Of a DNA stretch of 64,000 nt, positions 32,784 through 41,827 are shown piece after piece. Location: positions 682,001-746,000 of the forward strand of contig CP089462.1 in assembly GCA_026636295.1 (NCBI GenBank). Direction: 5' to 3'. Position 1 is the first letter of the stretch; each line of letters begins with the position of its first letter. A program made the position numbers and the translations under genes. Below the pieces are notes generated by a model that ran no database searches, had not been told where the DNA came from, and saw only the letters and a list, made by a program, of their open reading frames with translations. This DNA is from Medakamo hakoo. Taxonomy: Eukaryota; Chlorophyta; Trebouxiophyceae; Coccomyxaceae.

Positions 32784-33887
32784 ATGCTGCGCCTGGCCAT
32801 GCAGGCCGCGCAGCACGCCGCCCGATCACCGGGCGTCATGGCCGCGAGCGTGCGCACGTCCAGCGCACGCGGGCGCGACCTCCACCACCGCCACGCGTCG
32901 ACCGCCTCGCCCGCCACCCGCTCCCTGGCCGCGGCTCTGACACCGCCGCCGCCGTCCGCCCTGCCCTCCTCCTCGTCCGCCCCCTCCCCGTCCCTCAACC
33001 GCACGGTCGGCTTCCTGGGAGCGGGTGCCATGGGCGAAGCCCTCGCCCGTGGCCTGGTGTCGGCCGGCGTGCTCCGCCCGTCGGACATCGCCGCGTCCGT
33101 CCGCACGCCCGCGCGCCGGGCGGTGCTGGAAGCGTTCGGCGCGGCCGTCCACGGCGACGCCATCAGCGGCGGCGGCGCGGCAGCCGTCGCAGGCGCGTCA
33201 GACGTCCTCGTCATCGGCGTCAAGCCCGGCGCCGTCCACGCCGTGCTGGCGGCGCTCGCCCCGCACGTCGTACCCGCCCGCCACCTCGTCGTCTCCATCG
33301 CCGCCGGCGTCCCGCTGTCCGTCCTGGAAGCGTCCCTGCCGCGTGGCGCCCGCGTCGCGCGCGTCATGCCCAACACGCCCTGCCTCGTCGGCGAGGGCGC
33401 GTCCGTGTACGCGATGGGGCGCGCGGCGACGGAGGAGGACGCGCGCGTCGTCGACTCGATGCTCGCCTCGCTCGGTCTCGCCCTCCGCCTGGACGAGGGC
33501 CAGGTGGACGCGGCGACGGGCCTGTCGGGCTGTGGGCCCGCGTACGCGTTCCTGGCCATGGAGGCGCTGGCGGACGGCGGCGTCCAGGCGGGCCTGCCCC
33601 GGGACGTGGCCCTCGCGCTGGCGGCCCAGACACTGAGCGGCGCGGCGCGCATGGTGCTGGAGGGCGGGTCCGTGGCCGGGAGCGGCGGGGGCGGCGGCCC
33701 GGGCGGCGCGGCGCCGGCCACGCCGTCCCTGGCCCACCCCGCCCTGCTGCGCGAGCGGGTGTGCTCGCCCGGCGGCGCGACCATCGTGGGCGTGGGCGAG
33801 CTGGAGGCGGGGGCGGTGCGGTCGTCGTTTGCGCGCGCGGTCGTGTCGGCCGCGGCGCGGGCGCGCGAGCTGGCCGGTGGAGGGTGA
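32784..33887 (+). CDS. P5CR: Pyrroline-5-carboxylate reductase
   Basis: Last step of proline synthesis: reduces pyrroline-5-carboxylate with NADPH. One exon, 367 residues. About 70 residues of Arg/Ser/Pro-rich sequence precede the dinucleotide-binding block [17 protein letters not shown]. Further motifs are [30 protein letters not shown] and the catalytic-dimer region [20 protein letters not shown], then [16 protein letters not shown] Gly/Ala-rich insertion of about 20 residues interrupts the usual VLE-x-HPxLLRE segment. The N-terminal extension may be a plastid or mitochondrial signal; the P5CR of many plants is cytosolic. Several downstream ATGs could serve instead. Confidence 0.93.
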   Translation: MLRLAMQAAQHAARSPGVMAASVRTSSARGRDLHHRHASTASPATRSLAAALTPPPPSALPSSSSAPSPSLNRTVGFLGAGAMGEALARGLVSAGVLRPSDIAASVRTPARRAVLEAFGAAVHGDAISGGGAAAVAGASDVLVIGVKPGAVHAVLAALAPHVVPARHLVVSIAAGVPLSVLEASLPRGARVARVMPNTPCLVGEGASVYAMGRAATEEDARVVDSMLASLGLALRLDEGQVDAATGLSGCGPAYAFLAMEALADGGVQAGLPRDVALALAAQTLSGAARMVLEGGSVAGSGGGGGPGGAAPATPSLAHPALLRERVCSPGGATIVGVGELEAGAVRSSFARAVVSAAARARELAGGG

Positions 33888-34653
33888 GCTGGTGGACTGG
33901 GGGGTGAGGGTGGCTGGTGGTCTCTCCAACCCAGTCTCAGTGGAGGAGCGACTGTGATAGCGACGACGACTGTGACAGTCAAATCTCTAGGAGAGAGTGG
34001 GGTGGGGGGTGGGTGGGTGGGGGTGGGGTGGGGAGTGCGGCGGGCTTTCTCAGGTCAGTGCCCAAAAAACAGGCGGCCAGTCGACTGGCAGAGCGAGGGC
34101 TCCCCAGGACCCTCACGTGCGCCCGGTCCTGCGTCTGTTGGCCGCACACACCCCCAACCAAAAAGGTGCTAGGCTCACACTCCCTCCTTGCCTCGCTCCT
34201 CTTTGCCTCCCCCGAGCGGCGCTCGCGCCTCTTCCCCCCCTTCCTTCCCTCGTCAGCAAGGTGTGCAGGCATGCCAGAAGGCCCCTAGCATTGGCGGCCG
34301 GCCGCAATTGGGGCCGGCGGTGGCAGTGCGGCGGCAACGTGCAGAGGCAGGCCTCACACGCCTGCCCAGACCGATCGGAGCCGGGCGCAGAGACGGCGCG
34401 TTGACCCGCGCGGCGGGCCGTCGCCGGCCTTCCCAACCCTCAACTCTTGCTTAAGACTCAAGCACGGTGTCTGCGCAACCAATTGCGTGGGCTGTGGCGC
34501 AACGTCGGGGGCGGGCACGGGCTGGGCGCGCTGAACCCTTGCCCCCGGCCGTCCCAACTCGAGTCGGGCAGCCGTCTCCCTGGGCCTTTTCTCCATCGCA
34601 AGGCCTCACGCCCCCCTACCGCTCCCTTCCCTTCACCCGCAGGTTGTTCTGCG
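33888..34653. other. Longest gene-free stretch on the left half
   Basis: 766 bp between P5CR and the Tudor gene. Contents: a direct repeat of CGACTGTGA (33949 and 33967) overlapping the palindrome GACTGT-G-ACAGTC (33968-33980), a GGGT-rich tract (34000-34035), a GC palindrome GCGGCCGGCCGC near 34294 and a pyrimidine tract ending in CGCAG at about 34640, which could be the acceptor of a 5' UTR intron. No tRNA boxes or protein gene recognised. Confidence 0.5.
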
Positions 34654-36891
34654 ATGACGACGGCTAAGACTGAGCGGAGGTGTAGGTGAGAAAGGAGGGC
34701 GGGAGGCGGGCTGGGAGCGTGCGTACTAGGCAGCGCATGCGGAAGGGGGGGCCACGTGACCAAACCGACCGTCACGCCGCTCGCCCCCACGTTGCACTGC
34801 CTGTGTTGTGGGCTCACGCCCTCGGGCCCGGGCACGCGCGCCGGCCGCGCCTGCACACACAGCCAGCCAACACGCTCACACATCCTGGCTTTCCAATGAA
34901 AAAAATACCAAACTCTCAGTGCCCCCGCCACGCGCGCCTCCCCACGCCGGGCAGCGGCGGCGGCCAAGGCCGCCACGCCCGCGGCCACCACGGCGTGGTC
35001 CCACGAAACCACGCCCGCGCCGACGGCGGCCGCCACGGCGACGCCGCCCCCCTCCCCGCCCGCCTCCGCCTCCGACGCCGAGTCCGGCCCTGTGGTGACG
35101 ACGGCCGCGTCCAAGCCAGACGGGATTGCGACGCCGGCCCCGGCCCACCCGCGCCCGCCCGCCCGCGGCGCGGCTGCGACTCGGCCGCGCGGCGCGGCGC
35201 CGGGGACGCCGCTCACAGCGCCCGCCCGGGCGGCGGCCGCGGCCCGCGCCGCGACGGCCGCCTGGGCGGCAGCCAAAGCAGCGGCCGCCCGCGCGGCCGC
35301 CCTCGTCGCCGCTGCCGTGCCCTTGGCGGCGGGTCAGGAAGACGACGCCGCAGCCCGCGCGTCGGCCCTGGCGTCCGCCCTCCCTCCGCCGCCGCCGTCC
35401 GCCAAGCGCCCGCGCCCGGCGGGCGGGGCCCTGCCGCTGGCCGCCGCGTCCCGCGCCGGTCGCCGCCGCCGCCGCGGCCACCCGTCCGCCGCCACCCTGG
35501 CCCGCGTCGGTTCCACGCTCGACTTGACGGGCGGCGGGTCGCCGGCCGCCGCCGCCACCCCCGCCGGGGGTGCCCCGCCGCACCTGCCACCGCCGCTCGT
35601 CGGCGCGCGCGTCGCCATCCACTCCCCTGCCGACGGCGCCACCTTCCGTGCGACTGTCTTGGCGTGCGCCGGCGGCGCCCGCCGCCACCTGGTCTCGTAC
35701 GACGACGGCGCGCGCGAGTGGGTGGAGCTCGGGGACGCCGGGTGCGGCGCGCCGCGCACTGAAGGCCGCGTCCACGGCGCCGGCCGGGCCTGGGACCTGC
35801 TCAACCCGCGGACGGCGGGCGGCGGGTGCGGGCCGACACTCCTTGCGGCGGCGGCGGGCTTGGGCGCGGCCCGCGCCGGCCCGGCCCTCGCGGCCGCCGG
35901 CCGCCCGCCGCGCCCGCCGCCGGCGGGGTGCGCCCCCCTCGCGCCGCGCGTGGCGGGCGGCCCGCCCGTCGTGCCCGGCGACCGCCTCATGGTCTGGTCG
36001 CCCCTGGCCCGCGCCTGGGAGCGGGCGGACGTGGTCGCGGCGGCGGCGGCGGGAGGGGCGGCAGGCGCCACCCCTGCCGCCGGCGCCACGTCTCGGCTGG
36101 CCTTTGCGGACGGCGAGAGCGAGTGGTGCGACGTCCGCGCGGAAGCGATGGTGGGGCGGGCGGTCGCGGCACCGCTCACCTCACCGCCGGTGGCGGTCGC
36201 GACCGGCGCGCCCTGGGGCGCGGCGGGGGCGGCGCCGCCGCCGCCGGCAGTGTGGGGTGGCGCCGCCGCGTGCGTGCCCCCGCCCCACGTGGAAGAAGAG
36301 GTCCGGTCCGCCTCACCGAGTGGCAGTCCGGCGCCGCAGCTGGCCGCCGCCGCCGCCGCCGCCGCCGAAGAAGAGGACTGGTGCGCGGCTGCCGCGGCCG
36401 GCGTGGCGGACGACCTGGGCCTGCCGGGCGGGCCGTGGTGGGGCGCGGCGCCGCAGCCGCCTACTGCGGCTGCGGCCGCGGCCGCGGCCGTCACCGCTGC
36501 TGCGGCCGCCGTCGCTGCTGCTGCGGCCGCCGCGGCCGCGAACACGACGCCTGGTACCGGCCCCGTCACGCCCGACGGCTCGGCCCACGGCGCGGCGTCC
36601 GCCGCGACGGCCCTGACGGGCGTCGGCCCGCCCACGCCCGGCCGTCTGGCCCCGTTCTCGCTCGCGGTGCCCACCCCCTGCTGCGTGCCCGGCGACGACC
36701 TGGGCGGCGGCGGGACGGGCTCGCCCGTCGGCTCGGCGGGCTCTGGTGCTACCGCAGCGGGCGTGTTTGGTGCCTGTGGCGGCGACCTGGCCGCGTGGGC
36801 GGCCGCGGAGGACGCGCTCGTCGCGCCCGCGCCGCTGGCCGGTGCCGTCGGCGCGGGCGGCGGCTTGCTGGACGCCGCCGGCCTGTGGTGA
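34654..36891 (+). CDS. Ala/Pro-rich protein with two Tudor-like domains
   Basis: Proposed exons 34654-34685 and 34920-36891, 667 residues. The small first exon (MTTAKTERRC, donor AG|GTGAGA) is inferred because the main frame is open back to the acceptor at 34917-34919 without an ATG. Residues about 236-282 read GARVAIHSPADGATFRATV ... HLVSYDDGAREWVEL, a Tudor/chromo-barrel pattern as in plant MSH6, PTM or PDS5. A second copy at about 360-420 has GDRLMVWSPLARAWERADV and LAFADGESEWCDV. Such domains usually read methylated histone tails. The rest is low-complexity. A nuclear chromatin protein is a reasonable inference; the specific family is not known. Confidence 0.6.
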
Positions 36892-37549
36892 CCGACACAA
36901 AACACTGCGACAGCCTCTCCTTTTGAGAAGACAAGCGAAGAAAGTTGAATAATAACGACACACACACAAACCCCCGTTTTTTTCTATTTTTTTCGTGCCG
37001 ACTTCTTTTTCTCCTGTCGCGGCTGGTGGGTTCAGGCCGCCCTGCGCCTTTCCAGCCGCGCCGAGAAAAAAAGCTTTTCCCCCCGTTTTTTTTTCGCCCA
37101 CTTCGCACACCGCCCGCGCATGGCGCGGCGGTGAGCCCCATCTTTGTTCGATTTTTATTTTGGGCGTTTGTTCGAGAAAGAGGGAGAGAGATCCCCACAC
37201 ACCGCACTTTTGATTTTTTCCACCTTCCCCCCCCCCCCCCCCCCCCCCGCGCCGAGGCGCGCGCGCCTGGGGCGGCGCCTGGACGATGACAGGCCCTCCT
37301 GCCTCATTCTCGCACGGAGGACCCTGCCCTAGCTCAGCTCCCCCCTGCGCGGCTGCCCGTCTGAGCGCGACCCTTCGCCCCCGTCCCTTCCCTCTCCCGC
37401 TGCCTGCGCACTTTTCGTCTCCCTTTTGTGGTTTGGTTTTCTTTTTCAACCTTTTCCCGCGTGCGCTCCGCCCCACGCGCTGTAACACAAAGACTCCGTG
37501 TGCCCCGTATCACCACCTCCCTCACAATGCCCTCCCGCCTCCCCTCGCA
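36892..37549. other. 3' intergenic region between convergent genes
   Basis: 658 bp between the Tudor gene (plus) and cpFtsY (minus). AT-richer than average, with several T6-T8 tracts (36970-37100), GTTGAATAATAACGAC just after the Tudor stop, and a run of about 22 C at 37227-37248. Probably two long 3' UTRs. No gene recognised. Confidence 0.45.
37227..37248. repeat. Homopolymer C-run
   Basis: About 22 consecutive C in the gene-free stretch between the Tudor and FtsY genes; length is likely uncertain in sequencing. Confidence 0.8.
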
Positions 37550-38858
37550 TCACGCCGCCACGACCCCGGCCTCATCCGGGAACAGGGCGTCCACAAAGGC
37601 CTCCGCGTCAAAGGCCTGCAGGTCGTCCACGCCCTCGCCCACGCCCACGAATTTGATGGGCACGCCCAGCTCGGCGACGGCGCCCACGACGGCACCACCG
37701 CGGGCGGAGCCGTCGAGCTTGGTGACGACCAAGCCGGTCAGCGGCACGGTCTCGTTGAATTCGCGGGCCTGGGACACCATGTTCAGCCCGGTCGTCCCGT
37801 CCAGGACGAGGAGCGTCTCGTGCGGCGCGCCCGGCGACGCGCGGTCCAAGGACCGCGCGCACTTGGCCAGCTCCGCCATCAGGGCCGGGTTGTTGTGCAG
37901 GCGGCCCGACGTGTCGCACAGGAGGACGTCGCACCCCTTGTCGCGCGCTGCGCCGACAGCCCGGAACAGCACAGCGTCCGGGCGGGGCGCGGGCGCGGAC
38001 GAGGACGGCACGCCGCCGCCGTCCCCGCCACCGTAAAACTCGCACCCGGCCCGGCTGGCCCACCCCGCCAACTGCTCAGCGGCGGCGGCGCGGTACGTGT
38101 CGCCCGCCGCCAGCATGACTTTGCCGCCCGCGCCGCCCAGGCGGGCGGCGAGCTTGCCGAGTGTCGTGGTCTTGCCGCCGCCGTTGACGCCAACGATCAT
38201 GACGACGGCGGGCGGCGCCGACGCCGCGGCGCCCAGGTCCAGGGCAGCAGGGTCGCCGCCGTCGGCTTTGGGCGTGGGCGTGAGCGCCGCCTTGACCGCC
38301 CGCTTCAGCGCGGCTTTCAGGTCGGCCGGCGTGCGCGCTTTGCCCGCGCGCACCTCGTCCCGCACGCCGTCCACGACGCGGAGCGCGGTGCGCGGGCCAA
38401 AGTCGGCGGCGATGAGGGCTTCTTCCAGCTCTTCCAGGGCGTCCTCTGATTTTTCCAGGGTCCAGTAGGCGAAGAGCTCGTCGACGACCTGAGAGGCACA
38501 GTGGGGATGGAGATGGAGAGACGGCGGCGGGGGATGAGGGTCGGGTCGGGCGTTGGGCGGCCAGCTCTGCGCGCGCGGCTCTCTCTCAATTCGCCGCCCG
38601 TCCCTCCCTCCTCCTCCGCATCAACAAACTCACTCCCAGCCGATCCCGCGTCTTGGACGCTCCCGCCGTCAGGCGTTCCACGTCGGCCGCCACTTTTTCT
38701 TGCAAGACGCGGCCGAGTTTTTGCAAGAGGGAGGGTCCGGCCGCGACGACGGCGGCGGACGAGCCGCGGCGGCGACGGATTTGCCGGTGCGGCGGTGGTG
38801 CGGCTGCTGTCCGCCCAGGCCGGGTGGGCAGCTGGGTGCGTGGTGCGCTCCGCTGCAT
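37550..38858 (-). CDS. cpFTSY: Chloroplast SRP receptor FtsY
   Basis: GTPase at the thylakoid membrane that receives cpSRP cargo such as LHC proteins, of which one is encoded in this window. Two exons, 38634-38858 and 37550-38488, 387 residues. A basic transit peptide (MQRSAPRTQLPTRPGR) is followed by the N-domain (KTRDRLGVVDELFAYWTLE, EEALIAADFGPRTALRV) and the G-domain: P-loop GVNGGGKTTTLGKLA, AAGDTYRAAAAEQL, DTSGRLHNN, VLDGTTGLN, TKLDGSARGG and FVGVGEGVDDLQAFD. Introns and phases are clean. Matches plastid FtsY over the full length. Confidence 0.95.
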
Positions 38859-38980
38859 GGTGTTGTGTGGAGAGGCGGCGGCGGGAGGGTGGCGCGCTGT
38901 TTCGTTCCGCCGAAACTAGGAGTGAAAGGGGCCTCGACACACACCCGACCCCTCCCCGCTCCCCCCCCCCCCGCTCTGTT

Positions 38981-39343
38981 CTACCTCCTCACCGCCGCCA
39001 GGGCCGCCAAGGCCCGGCCGACGCCCAGCCCCATGCTGGGCGTGCGCGGCAGCAGGGACCGCACGTCCTCACTGCTTCTGGTGCTGCCACCTCCGCCGAC
39101 CAGGGCGTCCACGGCCGCGGCGCGCACCGCTGCCGCGGCCGCCGCCTCCACAACGGTGGTGGCGGCCCCTTCACCACCGCCGCCGCCGCCGCCCGCCAGC
39201 GCGCGGACGGCCGCCATGCCCAGCTCCGGCGGCAATCCAGGCGTGGTGAGGAGGGCTGCCGCGACCTTGCTCGCTGCCGGCGGCGGCAAGGACGCGCCTG
39301 CCGCGCCCAGGCCAGACGCGAGGACGGGGGACAGGTCGAGCGA

Positions 39344-39376
<33 letters not shown>

Positions 39377-40705
39377 CGCCGCCGCCACGGCCGCACATTG
39401 CACCAGCCAGACGGCGCGAGAGGTCACAGTCGCCAGGGCGCCATCATCCGCGGACGCGTCCGCGGCGGCGGACCCCAGCGCCGCCGCCGCCGCGCGCGCC
39501 CAGGCGGCGACGATGACGTGCGAGTTGCTGCTCCCCGCCGCCGCCGCGCCCGCCACCGCGTCCGCCGGGTCCAAGGCCACGTCCAGTCCCGGGCGAGACA
39601 GCAAAGCTTCCAAGACGGGCGTGGCGGGCGGGCGCGCGGACGCGAGCGCGCGGAGGGCGGCGCCCAGCCGCGTGCTGCCGCCCGGGTCGGGCGCCTTCCC
39701 CCCGCCGGCTGCGGCCGCGACCGCGCCCACAAACTCCGACGCGCGGTCGGGTGCGCCAGACCGCAGCGCTGCGCGGACGCCTGCACTCACGTCAGACGGC
39801 TGGCCGGAGCAGGCCAGGGCAGACACGAGCGCGGCGAGGTCCGGCGGCAGCTGCGGGTGCCCCGCCGCCATTCCCAGTGCCGCGACGGCCGTGGGCCCGG
39901 CCAGCGCGTGCGCCGCCCGCCCCGCTGCCGCCACTGCTAAAGCTGGAGACGCGCGCACCACGCGGGCGACGCGCGCTGCGCGGACCCGGCCGGCCGGGCA
40001 GGCGGCCAGGGCGTCGGCCGTCCAGGCCGCGAGCGCGGCGGGGGCGGACGCGGCGGAGGTGGAGGTGGAGGCGGCCGCCGCCGCCACCGCGTCCAGGACG
40101 GCGGACGGGCCGTCGTCGGCGTGCAGCATGGCCTCATCGTCGTCTTCACTGCCGTCGTCGACAGCGCACCCTCCTCCTCTACCGCCGCCGCCGCACGCCG
40201 TCACGACAGCGTGGAAGGGCGGCGCGCGCCGCGCATACCCGACCCGCCCCGCGGCGACGGCGGCCACCAGGGGTGGGATGAGGGCGGACCGCACCAGGGC
40301 CGGCGGCAGCGCAGAGACGGCGACGGCCAGGACTTCATCCAACAGGACGCGGTCGGCGGCGGACGGCGGCGAGGAGGAGGAGGCGTACGCGCGGTCGACC
40401 AGCGCGGCCGCGACGCCCTCCAAGCACCCGTCCCCCGCCGCCGCGGTCAGGCACCGCACGCCCGCCAGCACGCCCGCCCACCGGGCTTGCAAGTCGGCTG
40501 GGGGCGGGTCTGTGTACGGGGGCTGAGCCAAGGCCGCGGCGTAAGCCGCGGCGGCCGAGCCTGGAGGCGGCGGCGGCGGAGGCGGAGGCGGCCCGCGCGG
40601 GCTGCTCTGCTGCTGTGTGTCTCCGCCGCCGTCGCCGTCGCCGTCGCTGGAGCCCTCGCGGCGCGTCGAGCCAGGCTTCGTGGACAGCTTGATCTTTATT
40701 TTCAT
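38981..40705 (-). CDS. Uncharacterised Ala-rich helical protein
   Basis: One long exon, 574 residues, starting MKIKIKLSTKPGSTRREGSS. After a Pro-rich stretch come many Ala/Leu-rich helices with occasional acidic loops (GSEDDDEAMLHADD) that suggest an alpha-solenoid. There is no clear repeat unit, catalytic motif, signal peptide or membrane span. Glycine runs interrupt the helices. The gene ends 122 bp upstream of the cpFtsY start in the same direction, and its own start is head-to-head with the INSIG-like gene. I do not recognise a family. The single long frame with an ATG at a clean promoter gap supports it as real, though GC-rich DNA does favour long open frames. Confidence 0.6.
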
Positions 40706-40864
40706 GGCGCAAGGCTGGCCTCCCAGAGGAGGCGCGTGGGACGCGCGTCCGTCTTTTTGTTTGTGCGAATGCCTAGGCGCGAGCGCTTTTTTTTTTTTTT
40801 TGCTCCACTATTCTTTCATCCATCCCGCGACCTCTGGCTAGCCCGATCGGTGCGACGCATTCCC
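40706..40864. promoter_or_regulatory. Divergent promoter, orphan / INSIG-like
   Basis: 159 bp between start codons, with a T15 tract at 40787-40801. Confidence 0.45.
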
Positions 40865-41680
40865 ATGATGCTGGCAAGGATGGATCGGCAGCTGCCTTGG
40901 CCAGCTTCTAGAGAAGAGGTATTCGCCGCGCGGCCGCGCCCGGCGCTGCCGCGCGGCCGGGCGCACCCACGGCCGCTGCGGCCCCTTCAACCACGCCCGT
41001 GCGCCGCCGCGGCGCCCGACCAGCAGCAGGGGCCGCCCGCCGCCCTGGGCGTGAAAACAGCCCCGCCCGCCGCCCTGGCACTGGCCGCGTCCGCCGCCGT
41101 GCTCGGCCCGTGCTGCGACACCCTCCACTCCCGGTGGAGCGTCCTGGCGTACGCCCGCCCGACCGTCGACGCCCCCCCGCTCCTGGTCACGTGCTGGTGG
41201 GTGCCCCCCCTGTTTGCGGCCGCGGGCGTCGTCATGGGGCTGGGCGTGCCGCTCGTGGACGCGCTGAGGGGGCGGCCGGAACCGGCGCGGCCGTGGCCGG
41301 CCGTGCTGGCCAACATCGCAGCCTTTGTCCTCATCTACGCCCTCTCGGCGGTGCTGGAACGCCCCCTGCGCGGGTCGCCGCCCGCCATGGGCGCGGCCCT
41401 GGCCGCCGCGACCGTGGTCCACTGGTGGGCCTTTGACCGCACGGCGTCAGCCGCGGTCCTGGGCGCGGCGGCGGCGGTGGCGGGCCCGGCCGTCGAGGTC
41501 GGCCTCATCCAGGCGTTCCACCTGTACACCTACGCCGACCCGGCCGTGTTTGGCGCCGTGCCGGCCTGGATTCCGTGGGTGTATGCGGCCGGCGGGGCGG
41601 CAGTGGGCGGGCTGGGGCGGCGAGTGGTGGCGGACCTTGCAGTGAAGCTGGACGACGACGGGCGCAACAGTACAAGTTAA
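40865..41680 (+). CDS. INSIG-like multi-span membrane protein
   Basis: 271 residues from the first ATG of the open frame (MMLARMDRQL); an upstream or alternative start is possible because the first 60 residues are Arg/Pro-rich and may be a plastid or other targeting sequence. Six hydrophobic segments follow. Diagnostic blocks of the insulin-induced-gene family are present: CWWVPPLFAAAGVVMGLGVP with the acidic VDALRG, VVHWWAFDRTAS, the LYTYADPAVFG loop and WIPWVYAAGGAAVGGLGRRV. In animals INSIG binds SCAP and HMG-CoA reductase in the ER; the role of algal or plant relatives is not known. The very end lies in a 21-bp direct repeat around an AT-rich insertion. Confidence 0.75.
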   Translation: MMLARMDRQLPWPASREEVFAARPRPALPRGRAHPRPLRPLQPRPCAAAAPDQQQGPPAALGVKTAPPAALALAASAAVLGPCCDTLHSRWSVLAYARPTVDAPPLLVTCWWVPPLFAAAGVVMGLGVPLVDALRGRPEPARPWPAVLANIAAFVLIYALSAVLERPLRGSPPAMGAALAAATVVHWWAFDRTASAAVLGAAAAVAGPAVEVGLIQAFHLYTYADPAVFGAVPAWIPWVYAAGGAAVGGLGRRVVADLAVKLDDDGRNSTS

Positions 41681-41749
41681 TGCAAGTTACGGATTTGTCT
41701 TCCCTAATCGAGCGAAATCTGTTGTAGCGTGAAGCTGGACGACGACGGG
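41642..41749. repeat. 21-bp direct repeats flanking a 66-bp AT-rich insertion
   Basis: Two perfect 21-bp copies, 41642-41662 and 41729-41749, both containing CTGGACGACGACGGG. Between them, 41663-41728 is about 42% G+C by eye against about 70% around. The insert starts CGCAACAG and ends CTGTTGTAGC, a short imperfect inverted repeat, and contains GTACAAG ... TTGTAG (41670-41727), intron-like ends. Confidence 0.75.
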
Positions 41750-41827
41750 GGCGTGTGAGAGAGGGGCGTGGCACACAGGTGGAGCTAGGGCATCTTGTGT
41801 GCGCCCAAACGCACGTTCAGGGGTGGC

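Noticed and set aside
38501-40526. Two long plus-strand open frames opposite cpFtsY and the orphan gene
   Set aside because: They are low-complexity mirror frames of the minus-strand coding sequence, with no domain motifs and no clean promoter gap.
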